Shown: piece after piece, positions 1-8,628 of the stretch | Position numbering within the stretch: position 1 is the stretch's first letter | Layout: the number at the start of each line of letters is the position of its first letter | Assembly: GCF_023544465.1 (NCBI RefSeq) | Contig: NZ_JALPVL010000011.1 | Coordinates: 333,184-397,183, forward strand | DNA length: 64,000 bases | Origin: Paractinoplanes maris | Lineage (GTDB): Bacteria; Actinomycetota; Actinomycetes; Mycobacteriales; Micromonosporaceae | Direction of reading: 5' to 3' | The notes under the pieces: generated by a model | The model's database searches: none | What the model saw: the letters and a program-made list of their open reading frames with translations, nothing else | Told to the model about the DNA's origin: nothing | Translations under genes and position numbers: made by a program

Positions 1-727
1 CGGCCGCCAGGCGGTGCGCGTCGGCCAGCCGCTGGGTCAGCGCCTCGCGCAGCTCGCCGGCCGAGGTGCGCTCGGCGTCGGCCCGCCGGATCAGGGTGCG
101 GACGGCGGCCAGGTCGCGCTCCTGCACCCCGAGCGGGTCGGTGGCCAGCGCCGCGGTGAACAGAGCGAGCCGCCGGTCGGCCTCGCCGATCGCCGTCATG
201 CTGCCGCCCGACTCGCGGGTCAGCCGCCGCACGGTCTCCAGCGCGCTCGCCGCCTCGGCCGCGGCCGGCACCAGCCTGTCCCACGCCTCACCGGCCCGGG
301 TGGCGACGTCGACCGCGGTGGCGAACGCGGCCTCCATGGCCGAGAGCAGCTGGGCCGGTGTGCACGTCGTGTGCACCTGGCTCACGCCGAGCAGCCCGCG
401 CTGGGCCAGCGGCACGACCTTGGTCGACAGGTGCACCGACTCGCCGAGCACCTCATGGGCGAACCGGGTGCGGTCGGCGTCGCTGGGCCAGCGCTTGTCC
501 CGCATCCTGGTGGCCCGCGCGATCACCTCGGTGAGCAGCCGGTAGCCCTCCCAGAGCTCGGCCAGCGCCTCGGTTGCGTCCGCCCACCGCGTCGCCGTCG
601 GCCCGGTCAGCGCCGAGCGGTCGAGCTCCTTGCGGGCCGGGTTGTCGTCCAGGTCGACCAGGTTGGCCGCGATCGCCGTCACCGCGGTCTCCAGCCGCAG
701 CAGTTCGGCCTCCGCCTGCTTGGTCAT
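1..727 (-). CDS. Coiled-coil-rich hypothetical protein of the glnX–glnH–pknG-type cluster (3' end off window)
   Basis: Partial gene; 242 codons lie in the window, reading to the left edge without a stop. It starts MTKQAEAELLRLETAV and is almost entirely charged and alpha-helical (many A, E, R and L heptad-like stretches), with no signal peptide or membrane segment, so it is probably cytosolic. Its ATG overlaps the glnH TGA as ATGA (725–727 against 724–726), which indicates translational coupling and one operon with glnX and glnH. In mycobacteria the neighbour at this place is the kinase PknG. Here an extra helical protein lies between, and it could be a scaffold or regulator of the sensing system. 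The family is not recognised with certainty; the role is inferred from position only. Confidence 0.75.
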   Translation of the reverse strand, partial: MTKQAEAELLRLETAVTAIAANLVDLDDNPARKELDRSALTGPTATRWADATEALAELWEGYRLLTEVIARATRMRDKRWPSDADRTRFAHEVLGESVHLSTKVVPLAQRGLLGVSQVHTTCTPAQLLSAMEAAFATAVDVATRAGEAWDRLVPAAAEAASALETVRRLTRESGGSMTAIGEADRRLALFTAALATDPLGVQERDLAAVRTLIRRADAERTSAGELREALTQRLADAHRLAA

Positions 728-1692
728 CGGTATCGGGCTCCGGGCGGTGCGGGCGCCGGGCCGAAGTCGCCCAGCCATTTCTCGTACGTCTTCTTCCAGG
801 TGCCGTCGGCGCGGTTGCGCTCGAGGACGGCGTTGACGAAGCGGGTGAACTCGGGGTGCGACTTGTTCATCGCCATCGCGTACGGCTCGTCGGTGAACTT
901 CTCGCCGATGACCTTGGCGTACGGGTCCTGCGCGGCCATCCCGGCCAGGATCGTGTCGTCGGTCGAGATGCCCTCGACCTCATTGCGCTGGAACGCCACC
1001 AGGCAGTCACCGAACGCGGGCCGGGCCACCGCCACCAGCACCGGCTTGGCCTTCACCTTGCCGATGTTGTCGAACGAGGTGGAGCCGGCGGCCGAGCAGA
1101 TCCTCTTGCCGCCCAGGTCCTCGATGCGCTTGGCGGTCGAGTTCTTGGACACGAGAACCTTCTGCCCGGCCTCGTAGTAGATGCTGGAGAAGTTGACGTC
1201 GGCCCAGCGGGCACAGTTCGCCGTCATGGTGTCGGCGACGAGGTCCACGCTGCCGTCGGCGGCGGAGCTGACGCGCTTGTCGTAGCCGATGACCTTGATC
1301 TGGATCTTGTCGGGGTCACCGAAGATGGCCTGGGCGATCTGGCGGCCCATGTCGACGTCGAAGCCCTCGATCCGGCCGCTGAACGGGTTGCGCGAGCTGA
1401 AAAGCAGCGTGTCCTGGCTCGTGCCCAGCACCAGCCGGCCGCGCTCCTGGATGGTCGCCATGTAACTGCCCGCGGGCATGTCGCCCGGAGCGGGCAACGC
1501 GCCGGCGGGGCGCAGGCTGGCCCGGGGATCGCAGGCCGGCGGGGCCGCCTGCTCACCGCCCGGGGCCGGCGGCGTCGCCGCCACCTTCGGCTGGTCGGGC
1601 AGGACCGGCAGGTCGGAGGAGTCGCCGGCACAACCGGCCAGGGCCGCGGTGGCGGCGAGCACGGCCACGGTGACGGCAACCCGGATGCGCAT
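724..1692 (-). CDS. glnH: GlnH-type solute-binding lipoprotein (amino-acid sensor)
   Basis: A 322-aa exported lipoprotein. Residues 1–20 form a signal peptide ending in lipobox LAGC with Cys21. A proline-rich linker leads to a periplasmic binding protein type 2 domain of the SBP_bac_3 family from about residue 80 (GFDVDMGRQIAQAIF, later NKSHPEFTRFVNAVLERN). In Mycobacterium the GlnH–GlnX pair senses aspartate/glutamate outside the cell and signals to PknG, which controls 2-oxoglutarate metabolism; the same role is inferred here from gene order. No transporter permease or ATPase lies beside it, which fits a sensor rather than an importer. It overlaps glnX by one base (TGATG) and the next gene by four. 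Confidence 0.85.
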   Translation of the reverse strand: MRIRVAVTVAVLAATAALAGCAGDSSDLPVLPDQPKVAATPPAPGGEQAAPPACDPRASLRPAGALPAPGDMPAGSYMATIQERGRLVLGTSQDTLLFSSRNPFSGRIEGFDVDMGRQIAQAIFGDPDKIQIKVIGYDKRVSSAADGSVDLVADTMTANCARWADVNFSSIYYEAGQKVLVSKNSTAKRIEDLGGKRICSAAGSTSFDNIGKVKAKPVLVAVARPAFGDCLVAFQRNEVEGISTDDTILAGMAAQDPYAKVIGEKFTDEPYAMAMNKSHPEFTRFVNAVLERNRADGTWKKTYEKWLGDFGPAPAPPGARYR

Positions 1693-3035
1693 CAGCGGTA
1701 CTCCTCCAGTCGCACACGGATGCCGAGGAAGGCCAGCACGCAGACGGCCAGCGCCAGCAGCGGCCCGCCCACGGTGAGCACGCCCAAGCCGTTGCCGGCG
1801 GCGCCGATCTCATCGGTGAAGAACGCCTTGCGGTTCTCGTAGGCCTTGTCGAGGTCGGCCCGCACACCCTCGAACGTGCCGGTCGTCTGCTTGCCGATGG
1901 CCAGCTTGACCGCGCCCTCGTAGTCGCCGCTGTCGTCCAGCGCGCGGACGTCGCGGTGCGCCGTGACGTACTGCTGGAAGCCCTCCGACGCCCGGGTCAT
2001 CATCCGGCCCAGGGCGGGGTCGAGATCGCCGTACGAGTTGACCATCGGCCCGCCGCGGACCGAGAGACGCTCGGCCACGACGGTGAAGTCCTTCTCGTAC
2101 GGTCCCGAGCCGGCCCGGCCGGCCAGGGTGAGCGCCTCGTCGCCGCGGGCCTGCAGGGCCAGGATGCGGCTCTCGGCGATCGACGCCACCGGCAGCGAGC
2201 CCTGGTTGGCCGCCCGGTCGAGCCGGGCCTGCTGGGTCAGCAGGATCGAGAACGAGCCGATCAGGAAGAGCGCCGTCAGCACCGTGGCCACGACCAGCGG
2301 GATGTTGAAGGTGCGCCGGGTGCGGCGGCTCAGATAGCGCTGGGTCAGGACCAGCGCCACCATCAGGGCCAGCAGCGACAGCAGGAGCAGCGCCACCCAG
2401 CCGAGCGCGCCGGCCCGGCCGTAACCGTCCTCGACCTCCCGCTGGGCGTCGGTGAACAGCTGTTTCGCCTGCGGCTGCAGGGTGTCCCGGTTGAGCCGGG
2501 AGGCCTCGGACAGATACGACGCGCCGATCGGCAGGCCCTGGCGGTTGTTGGCCCGGGCCGTGGCCACCAGCGCCGAATACTGGGCGACGCCGGCCGACAG
2601 CGTGCGCACGGCGTCGGCCGCCGAGCCGTCCTCGGCGGTGCGCCGGGCGGCCGAGGTCAGCGCGGTGGTCGCCCGCGCCAGGTCCTTGTCGTAGTTGTCG
2701 GTCAGCGTGGACGGCTCGAGCCCGCCGGCCAGGAACGCCTGGGCGGCGGTGGTGTCGGCGTCGGCCAGCGACGAATAGATGGTCTCGGCCTCGACCAGCA
2801 GCGGCTGCGCGCGGTCGCCGAGGTCGCTCGTGCCGGCCCGGGCCGACGAGCCGGCCACGCCGGCCAGCAGGCCGGTGAGCACACCCAGGGCGAGCAGCGT
2901 GGCGATCAGCAACTGCAGCCGCCCCGGTGATGTGTGCCGAAGCCGCCCGACGCGGCGAACCACGCCGGGCCGTGCCGCCAGCGCTGTGCTCAAGCTGTCC
3001 TCCCCCGCGGTTGTGCGGCCTTTACTGTGCGCCAT
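1692..3035 (-). CDS. glnX: GlnX-type membrane signalling protein
   Basis: A 447-aa integral membrane protein. Hydrophobic segments are seen near residues 40–65, 215–235, 245–268 and 415–440. They enclose two extracytoplasmic helical regions (about 66–212 and 270–412) like the paired sensor domains of GlnX. The basic N-terminus and C-terminal RVRLEEYR should be cytosolic. In mycobacteria GlnX receives the amino-acid signal from GlnH and passes it to PknG. It is the first gene of the cluster glnX–glnH–(coiled-coil protein). No clear Shine-Dalgarno sequence precedes the ATG, so a downstream start is possible. Assignment rests on size, topology and the adjacent glnH. Confidence 0.8.
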   Translation of the reverse strand: MAHSKGRTTAGEDSLSTALAARPGVVRRVGRLRHTSPGRLQLLIATLLALGVLTGLLAGVAGSSARAGTSDLGDRAQPLLVEAETIYSSLADADTTAAQAFLAGGLEPSTLTDNYDKDLARATTALTSAARRTAEDGSAADAVRTLSAGVAQYSALVATARANNRQGLPIGASYLSEASRLNRDTLQPQAKQLFTDAQREVEDGYGRAGALGWVALLLLSLLALMVALVLTQRYLSRRTRRTFNIPLVVATVLTALFLIGSFSILLTQQARLDRAANQGSLPVASIAESRILALQARGDEALTLAGRAGSGPYEKDFTVVAERLSVRGGPMVNSYGDLDPALGRMMTRASEGFQQYVTAHRDVRALDDSGDYEGAVKLAIGKQTTGTFEGVRADLDKAYENRKAFFTDEIGAAGNGLGVLTVGGPLLALAVCVLAFLGIRVRLEEYR

Positions 3036-3086
3036 CGACGCAAGCGCCCGGCAGCGGAGCCGCCGGGCGTTGCTGACCGAGAATGA

Positions 3087-4634
3087 TTAGCTGAGTTCGC
3101 GCTTGAGCAGCTTGCCGGTGGCGGTCATCGGCAGCGACTCGACGATGCTGACCACGCGCGGGTATTTGTACGCCGCCATCTGCTCCTTGCCCCACTCGAC
3201 CAGCTCGTCCCCGGTCACGCTCGCCCCCGGCTTGAGGATCACGAACGCCTTGACCTCTTCGCCGTGGCTCGGGTGCGGCACCCCGATCACCGCGGCCAGC
3301 GAGACGGCCTCGTGGGTCAGCAGGACCTCCTCGATCTCCCGCGGGTAGACGTTGAAGCCCCCGCGGATGATCATGTCTTTGGCCCGGTCGACGATGTAGT
3401 AGTAGCCGTCCTTGTCGCGCCGGCCCAGGTCCCCGCTGCGGAACCAGCCGTCCCGCATGACCTCGGCGGTCGCCTCGGGACGGTTGTAGTAGCCGCGCAT
3501 GATGTTGTGGCCGCGGATGGCGATCTCGCCGATCTCGTCGGCGCTGTCCACCGTGTTCCACTCGGCGTCGATGAGCTTCACCTCGACACCCCAGATGGGC
3601 ACGCCGATCGAGCCCGGACGCGGCTCGGCCCCCGGCTTGCTGAACGTGGCCACCGGCGAGGTCTCGGACAGCCCGTAGCCCTCGAGGATGGTGACCCCGA
3701 AGCGCTCCTTGACCTCTTTGATGATCTCGACCGGCAGGCTGGAACCGCCGGACACAGCAACCCGCATGTTGGCCGCGATGCGCTCCACGTCGACGCCCTC
3801 ACCGAGCGCGTTGAGCAGGCCCCACCACATGGTCGGCACACCCGCGAAGAACGTGACGTTCTCGCTCTGCAGCAACTGGACGGCGGCCGCGGCGTCGAAG
3901 CGGGGGAGCAGCACCAGCGTCGCTCCGGTGGCGAAGCCCGCGTTCATGTTGACCGTCGAGCCGAACGAGTGGAACAACGGCAGCACGAGCAGGTGGGTGT
4001 CGGTGCCCGGGGTGCCGCCGAAGAGCCGGTTGCAGGTGAGCGCGTTGAGCAGCAGGTTGGCGTGCGACAGCTCGGCCCCCTTGGCCTGGCCGGTCGTGCC
4101 GCTGGTGTAGAGGATGACCGCCGGGTCGGTCTCGGGCAGCAGCGCCGCCTCGAAGACCGGCGACTGGCCGGCCAGAGCGGCCCCCAGCGTCTCGGCGCCC
4201 TCGATCGGCGAGGCCGCGGCCGGGTCGGCCGTGATGAGCAGGAACGTCTCGCAGCCCGCGGTCTGCTCGAAGCCGGCGAAGCCCTCGGCGCCCATCGGCA
4301 GCTCGGGGGTGCCCTGGAAACACAGGTAGGCCTTGGCCTCGGAGTCCTTCAGGTGATACGCGATCTCGCGGCCCTTGAGCAGCACGTTCAGCGGCACGAC
4401 GACCGCGCCGGCCTTGAGGATGCCGTAGTAGACCACCGGGAAGTACGGCAGGTTGGGGCAGGACAGAGCCACCTTGTCGCCGGGCCGGATGCCCCGCTCG
4501 ACGAGCAGGTTGGCGACCTGGTTGGCGGCCGCGTCGACCTGGGCGTAGGTCAGGCGCCGGTCTCCGAGGACGACCGCCGCCCGATCCGGAAAGGTGCGGG
4601 CGCTGTCCTCGAGCAGGATCGAGAGGTTGAGCAT
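3087..4634 (-). CDS. Long-chain fatty-acid–CoA ligase (AMP-forming)
   Basis: A 515-aa member of the ANL superfamily that activates a fatty acid with ATP and CoA through an acyl-adenylate. The P-loop-like motif YTSGTTGQAKGAELSHANLL is near residue 175, the adenylate motif GYGLSETSP near 325, RSGDLGRRDKDGYYYIVDR near 405 and the C-terminal catalytic lysine in TATGKLLKREL. Length is typical of FadD/AlkK-type ligases. The ATG at 4634 is chosen because AAGGGGA lies just upstream; an in-frame GTG exists at 4652. It stands alone: glnX begins about 50 bp further on in the same direction and an unrelated gene lies upstream. Exact acyl substrate cannot be told from sequence. Confidence 0.9.
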   Translation of the reverse strand: MLNLSILLEDSARTFPDRAAVVLGDRRLTYAQVDAAANQVANLLVERGIRPGDKVALSCPNLPYFPVVYYGILKAGAVVVPLNVLLKGREIAYHLKDSEAKAYLCFQGTPELPMGAEGFAGFEQTAGCETFLLITADPAAASPIEGAETLGAALAGQSPVFEAALLPETDPAVILYTSGTTGQAKGAELSHANLLLNALTCNRLFGGTPGTDTHLLVLPLFHSFGSTVNMNAGFATGATLVLLPRFDAAAAVQLLQSENVTFFAGVPTMWWGLLNALGEGVDVERIAANMRVAVSGGSSLPVEIIKEVKERFGVTILEGYGLSETSPVATFSKPGAEPRPGSIGVPIWGVEVKLIDAEWNTVDSADEIGEIAIRGHNIMRGYYNRPEATAEVMRDGWFRSGDLGRRDKDGYYYIVDRAKDMIIRGGFNVYPREIEEVLLTHEAVSLAAVIGVPHPSHGEEVKAFVILKPGASVTGDELVEWGKEQMAAYKYPRVVSIVESLPMTATGKLLKRELS

Positions 4635-4724
4635 GCGGTCGGTCCCCTTCACGGTGCTGATGTGACTGCCGTCTCATCCCACCATTAGTCGCGGACCTGA
4701 GAAACCCTCCGTTTCGGTGTTGTT

Positions 4725-5399
4725 TCAGCCGCCGGCCAGCAGACGCCAGGGCGATCGGCGCAGCCCACGGGGCAACCACGCGGCACGCCGGCGCGCCGGT
4801 TCTTCCTCGCCGAGTCGCGCCCGCAGCCGCTCCGGCACCCACGGACCCTCCGCATAGAAGGTCAACCCCGTCTTGCGTACGTAAGGGGGACCGAACCAGC
4901 ACCAGGCCGGCGGCGACGGCGGCAGGCCCAGCCACTCACCGAGCGGCGCCAGGTAGGGCTCCTCCCGCCGCTCGGCCGGCCCCCACAGCGTCTTGCGCTC
5001 GAGGGTCATCCCGCCCGCCACCGACGCCGACACATAGAACGAGTTGTCGCCGGCCACCGCCCGGGCGAACCTCCGCACCCGTTCGTCGTCCGCCCCGAGC
5101 TCCACCTGCATCGAGTGCACGGCCACCGGCCCGGGGGCGATGCCGGGCCCGGCATCGAACGAGATGTGGTGGACAGGACTCCGCCCGGTCAGGAAGAGCA
5201 GCGAATCAGCCGCGGCCCAGACCGCCTGCACCTCGGACCGGCCCCCGCGTCCCCGCAGCGGCTCGGACTCCCCGAACCGCACCGGCACCGCCTCCGGCAG
5301 GTGCTCCTCAGCCGCGCGATACCACCGCCCGACGATGTCTCCCACCGTCCGCAGCTCATACCACCGCACCACCAGTACGTCGATCTTGCGCGCCGCCAC
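4725..5399 (-). CDS. Hypothetical protein overlapping the MFS gene
   Basis: A 224-aa soluble protein rich in Trp, Arg and Pro, with no signal peptide, membrane segment or motif I recognise. The first part (VVRWYELRTVGDIVGRWYRA) and centre (FYVSASVAGGMTLERKTLWG) look like globular protein. The GTG start at 5399 lies 44 bases inside the 3' end of the MFS transporter gene, so the two are very probably cotranscribed. A later GTG (reading VRWYEL) is a possible alternative start. Function unknown. The C-terminus is Arg-rich (ARRRAAWLPRGLRRSPW), which may simply reflect relaxed constraint. Confidence 0.6.
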   Translation of the reverse strand: MAARKIDVLVVRWYELRTVGDIVGRWYRAAEEHLPEAVPVRFGESEPLRGRGGRSEVQAVWAAADSLLFLTGRSPVHHISFDAGPGIAPGPVAVHSMQVELGADDERVRRFARAVAGDNSFYVSASVAGGMTLERKTLWGPAERREEPYLAPLGEWLGLPPSPPAWCWFGPPYVRKTGLTFYAEGPWVPERLRARLGEEEPARRRAAWLPRGLRRSPWRLLAGG

Positions 5400-6603
5400 C
5401 GGCCGAGCCTACGACCCTCAGCTGCACGGCCGTCACCACCGCCGCGACCAGCACCAGCGCGCTCACCACGATCGGCGCCGCAGCCGCACCGATCAGGACG
5501 ACCAGCGCCGGTGCGGCCAGCGCCCCGGCAACCGCGGCGGCCGCGTCGCTGACCTGGAAGGCGGACGCGACCCGGCCCACAGCTCCCGCGGGCGAGGCGG
5601 TCTGGACGTGGTGGGCGGTGGCGACAGTGGCGACTGCCCCCGGAACGCCGGCCACCGTGATCGAGACAAGCGCGACGACGGTGCTGGTGGTCGTGAAGAG
5701 GACCAGGAACAAGGCGCCCACCGTTGCGTACGAGGTCGTGAGCACCGTCCGGGCCGGCCACCGGACCACCAGCGATCGGCTCAGCAACGAGCCACCCAGG
5801 AAGCCGACGCCCAACCCGGCGACAAGGTGCCCCACCGTCCGGCCGTCCCCGTGCAGTCGCCCCACCGCGAACGGCACCAGCAACGCCGTGAGCGCCGCGT
5901 TGGCCACCCAGTACACGAACGATCCGGCCAGCATCCCGCGCAGGACCGGGCTGTGGAAGACAAACCGCAGCCCGGCCCGCACGCCGGCTGCCACCGGTGA
6001 TCCGGTCGGCGGCCGTGTTGCCGTCGCGGGCCGGCCCGGCCCGGCGGCGAGCGGCAATCGGGCGAGCAGGAGAGCCGCGCCGAGATAACTCGCCGCGTCC
6101 ACCGCGACCACGGCCGTGAACCAGCCCGCCGCGGTCAGCGCGGTGCCGGCGAGCGGCGCGCAGATGCGCAGCACGCTGTGCGACACGGCCAGCAGCGCGT
6201 TCGCCGACGCGCGGTCCGCCCGGTCGGTGACCACCGCCGGAACGGTGGCTTGCAGGGCCGGCCGCAGGAAGCAGGCCGCCGCACACTCGACAACCAGACC
6301 CGCGTAGATCAGCCTCACCGGCCCGGCCGCGATCAGGCCCACCCCGAGCGCGGCGACCCCGTTGGCCACGACGAAGACGGAGCGCCGCGACCACCGGTCG
6401 ACCAGCGCGCCCGCCCACGGGCCCACGACGAGCGTCGGTGCGGCCTGCACGGCCAGCGCGACCGCGGTCGACGTCGCCGACCCGGTCAGCGCGTAGACCT
6501 GTACGGGCACCGCCATGACCAGCAGCCAGGTCCCCACCGCGTCGACCGTCGCCGCCGCCCACAACCGCCGGAACCCGGGACGCCGAGCCAGCAGAGTCCA
6601 CAT
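5356..6603 (-). CDS. MFS transporter (EntS-like exporter family)
   Basis: A 415-aa major facilitator with about 12 hydrophobic helices and the start MWTLLARRPGFRRLWAAATV typical of MFS_3/EntS-like drug and siderophore exporters. The loop 2–3 motif is present as GALVDRWSRRSVF. It shares a 37-bp intergenic region with the divergent XRE regulator gene at 6641, so that regulator is the obvious candidate to control it. A hypothetical gene overlaps its 3' end. Substrate unknown; an exporter for a small toxic compound or metabolite is the likeliest role. Confidence 0.85.
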   Translation of the reverse strand: MWTLLARRPGFRRLWAAATVDAVGTWLLVMAVPVQVYALTGSATSTAVALAVQAAPTLVVGPWAGALVDRWSRRSVFVVANGVAALGVGLIAAGPVRLIYAGLVVECAAACFLRPALQATVPAVVTDRADRASANALLAVSHSVLRICAPLAGTALTAAGWFTAVVAVDAASYLGAALLLARLPLAAGPGRPATATRPPTGSPVAAGVRAGLRFVFHSPVLRGMLAGSFVYWVANAALTALLVPFAVGRLHGDGRTVGHLVAGLGVGFLGGSLLSRSLVVRWPARTVLTTSYATVGALFLVLFTTTSTVVALVSITVAGVPGAVATVATAHHVQTASPAGAVGRVASAFQVSDAAAAVAGALAAPALVVLIGAAAAPIVVSALVLVAAVVTAVQLRVVGSAGGGAQDRRTGGAVV

Positions 6604-6640
6604 GTCGGCAAGCTATCTTCCGGGAACAACACGTGGCAAG
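6604..6640. promoter_or_regulatory. Compact divergent promoter between MFS exporter and XRE regulator
   Basis: Only 37 bases separate two divergent start codons. The interval holds TTCCGGGAA (6618–6626), CACGTG and TATCTT, the last a plausible -10 element for the regulator. The two promoters must overlap or transcripts must be nearly leaderless, so one bound repressor could close both. Inference from spacing and small palindromes only. Confidence 0.4.
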
Positions 6641-7060
6641 ATGTGTCCTGTGGAAATAGTCGAGCTGGGTGCCCGGCTACGTCACCGGCGGACGGCGGCC
6701 GGCCGCACCATCGCCTCGGTCGCCGCCGACGCCGGGCTGTCGGTGCCTTACATCGCCAACCTGGAGAACGGCCGGGGCAATCCGACGTTGTCCGCCCTCA
6801 GCGGTCTCGCCGCTGCTCTCGATCTCCAACTCGATGTCCGGCTCGCCGGCGACACCGGTGCCCCCGCGCCGGCGGCACTGCCGGAGTCGCTGGTCAAGTT
6901 CTCGCGAAGTGCGCGGTTCCGCGCCGAGACGCCGCCGGCTGAGCGGTCCCGGCGTCTCGGAGCCATGGCGGCCATGGGTGCACTCGCCGGCCGGCCGCCG
7001 ACCGAGCTCGACTGGCACCGGCTGCTGGACGTGGTTGTCCTGCTTACCCGGGACGACTGA
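6641..7060 (+). CDS. XRE-family transcriptional regulator
   Basis: A 139-aa protein with an N-terminal Cro/C1-type helix-turn-helix (about residues 8–62; TIASVAADAGLSVPYIANLENG, with NPTLSALSGLAAALDL following). The remaining 75 residues are Pro/Ala-rich and helical and may carry dimerisation. The ATG at 6641 is chosen over upstream in-frame codons because these would run into the divergent MFS gene. An in-frame GTG at 6650 is possible. Likely represses itself and the MFS exporter across the 37-bp shared promoter region. Confidence 0.8.
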   Translation: MCPVEIVELGARLRHRRTAAGRTIASVAADAGLSVPYIANLENGRGNPTLSALSGLAAALDLQLDVRLAGDTGAPAPAALPESLVKFSRSARFRAETPPAERSRRLGAMAAMGALAGRPPTELDWHRLLDVVVLLTRDD

Positions 7061-7141
7061 CGGGATCGGCGATCCGGCGTGATCATCCTGGCCACTCGTG
7101 GGGTGGAAACAGGGCACAATCAGCCCAAAGGGGGTGCGGTG

Positions 7142-8620
7142 GTGCGTCGGCAGAGGGACACCCGCAGTGAGAACCTGCTGTACGCGCTCGGCGTGCGGTA
7201 TGAGCGGTGGCGGCGGGAGCATGCCGGAGCGCCGGGCCGGCGGCAGCTCAAGGAGCGCGCGGTCCTGTTCGGGGGCGGGAGCGCGGCACGCACGTTGCTG
7301 CACAGCATGATTTTCGACGCGCGGAGCCGGTTCGACCCGGTGGGGGTGCTCGACGACGACCCGGCGCTGCGGGGGGAGCGGCTGGCCGGCGTCGCGGTCA
7401 TCGGGAGCCGGGCCGACCTGGCCGCGGTTGTCGAGCGGACCCGGGCCACCGCGGTGATCTTCACGATCGGCAACGCCGAGGGGTCGCTCGTGCGCCGGAT
7501 CCGGGCGCTGGCCCTGGCCGCCGGAGTGCGGTTCCTGGTCGTGCCCGAGACCAGCGAGCTGCTCGGTCACGAGCTCGGCGCCCAGGACATCCGCGAGGTG
7601 CGGATCACCGATCTCCTCGGGCGGCACCGGATCGCGACCGACGCCGGCGCCATCGCGGCCGGGCTGCGGGGCAAGCGGGTGCTGGTGACCGGGGCCGGAG
7701 GTGAGATCGGCTCGGAGCTGTGCCGGCAGATCCACCGGTTCGAGCCGGCCGAGCTGATCATGCTGGATCACGACGAGGCGGCGCTGCAGGCCGTGCAGCT
7801 CAGTGTGGATCCGCGGGCCGAGCTGCACGATCCGTCGGTCGTGCTGGCTGACGTGCGCGACGCCGGACGGGTGCGCGAGGTGTTCCGTACCCGGGAACCG
7901 GAAGTTGTCTTCCACGCGGCCGCCCTGCACCATCAGCCGCTGCTGGAACGCCACCCGGGCGAAGCCGTCAAGACCAACGTCCTGGGCACTTTGGCGCTGC
8001 TCGAAGCGTCCGCCGGGGTGGAGCTGTTCGTCAACGTCTCCACGGCCAAGGCGGCCGACCCGGTCAGCGTGCTCGGTTACACCAAGCGCATCACCGAACG
8101 GCTCACCGCCGGCTTCGACCAGCGGTGGCCGGGGCGGTTCGTCAGCGTCCGCTTCGGCAACGCGCTGGGGGCCCGCGGGTCGGTCCTGACCACGTTCGCC
8201 GCGCAGATCGCCGACGGCGGCCCGATCACCGTCACCCACCCCGAGGTCACCCGCTATCTGATGACCACGCAGGAGGCGGTCACGCTCCTGCTGCAGGCCG
8301 CGGCGATCGGCGACGGCGGCGAGGCGCTGGTGCTGCAGCTGGGCGAGCCGGTGCGCATCGCCGACCTCGCCCGGGACATGGCCGAGCTGTCCGGCCGGCC
8401 GATCGACATCGTCCACACCGGGTTGCGGCCGGGGGAGAAGCTCGGCGAGACCCTCTTCGGCCCCGGCGAGGCGGATCTGCGGCCGCGCCACCCGCTGATC
8501 GCCCACGTCCCGGTTCCGGTGCTGGACCCCTCTCTCGTACGAGGGCCGGAAGCGCAGTGGGATGCCGGAGCACTCGCCGACCTGTGCGCGACGCCGTCAG
8601 AGCAGACCCGCGCCGCCTGA
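7142..8620 (+). CDS. CapD/FlaA1-like nucleotide-sugar dehydratase homologue without membrane domain
   Basis: A 492-aa two-domain protein. Residues 35–165 resemble the CoA-binding-like N-terminal Rossmann domain of CapD/PglF proteins. From about residue 180 comes an extended SDR domain with NAD motif TGAGGEIGSEL, HAAALHHQPLLERHPGEAVK and the C-terminal GLRPGEKLGETLF signature. The family makes UDP-4-keto-6-deoxy sugars for cell-surface polymers. Oddities: the usual four N-terminal membrane helices are absent, and the catalytic T-D-K reads STAKAAD (Ala302 for Asp), with Leu311 where Met or Tyr is usual. The enzyme may therefore be altered or inactive. Start GTG 7142 follows AAAGGGGG at 7127–7134. 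Confidence 0.75.
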   Translation: MRRQRDTRSENLLYALGVRYERWRREHAGAPGRRQLKERAVLFGGGSAARTLLHSMIFDARSRFDPVGVLDDDPALRGERLAGVAVIGSRADLAAVVERTRATAVIFTIGNAEGSLVRRIRALALAAGVRFLVVPETSELLGHELGAQDIREVRITDLLGRHRIATDAGAIAAGLRGKRVLVTGAGGEIGSELCRQIHRFEPAELIMLDHDEAALQAVQLSVDPRAELHDPSVVLADVRDAGRVREVFRTREPEVVFHAAALHHQPLLERHPGEAVKTNVLGTLALLEASAGVELFVNVSTAKAADPVSVLGYTKRITERLTAGFDQRWPGRFVSVRFGNALGARGSVLTTFAAQIADGGPITVTHPEVTRYLMTTQEAVTLLLQAAAIGDGGEALVLQLGEPVRIADLARDMAELSGRPIDIVHTGLRPGEKLGETLFGPGEADLRPRHPLIAHVPVPVLDPSLVRGPEAQWDAGALADLCATPSEQTRAA

Positions 8621-8628
8621 CCGGCCAC

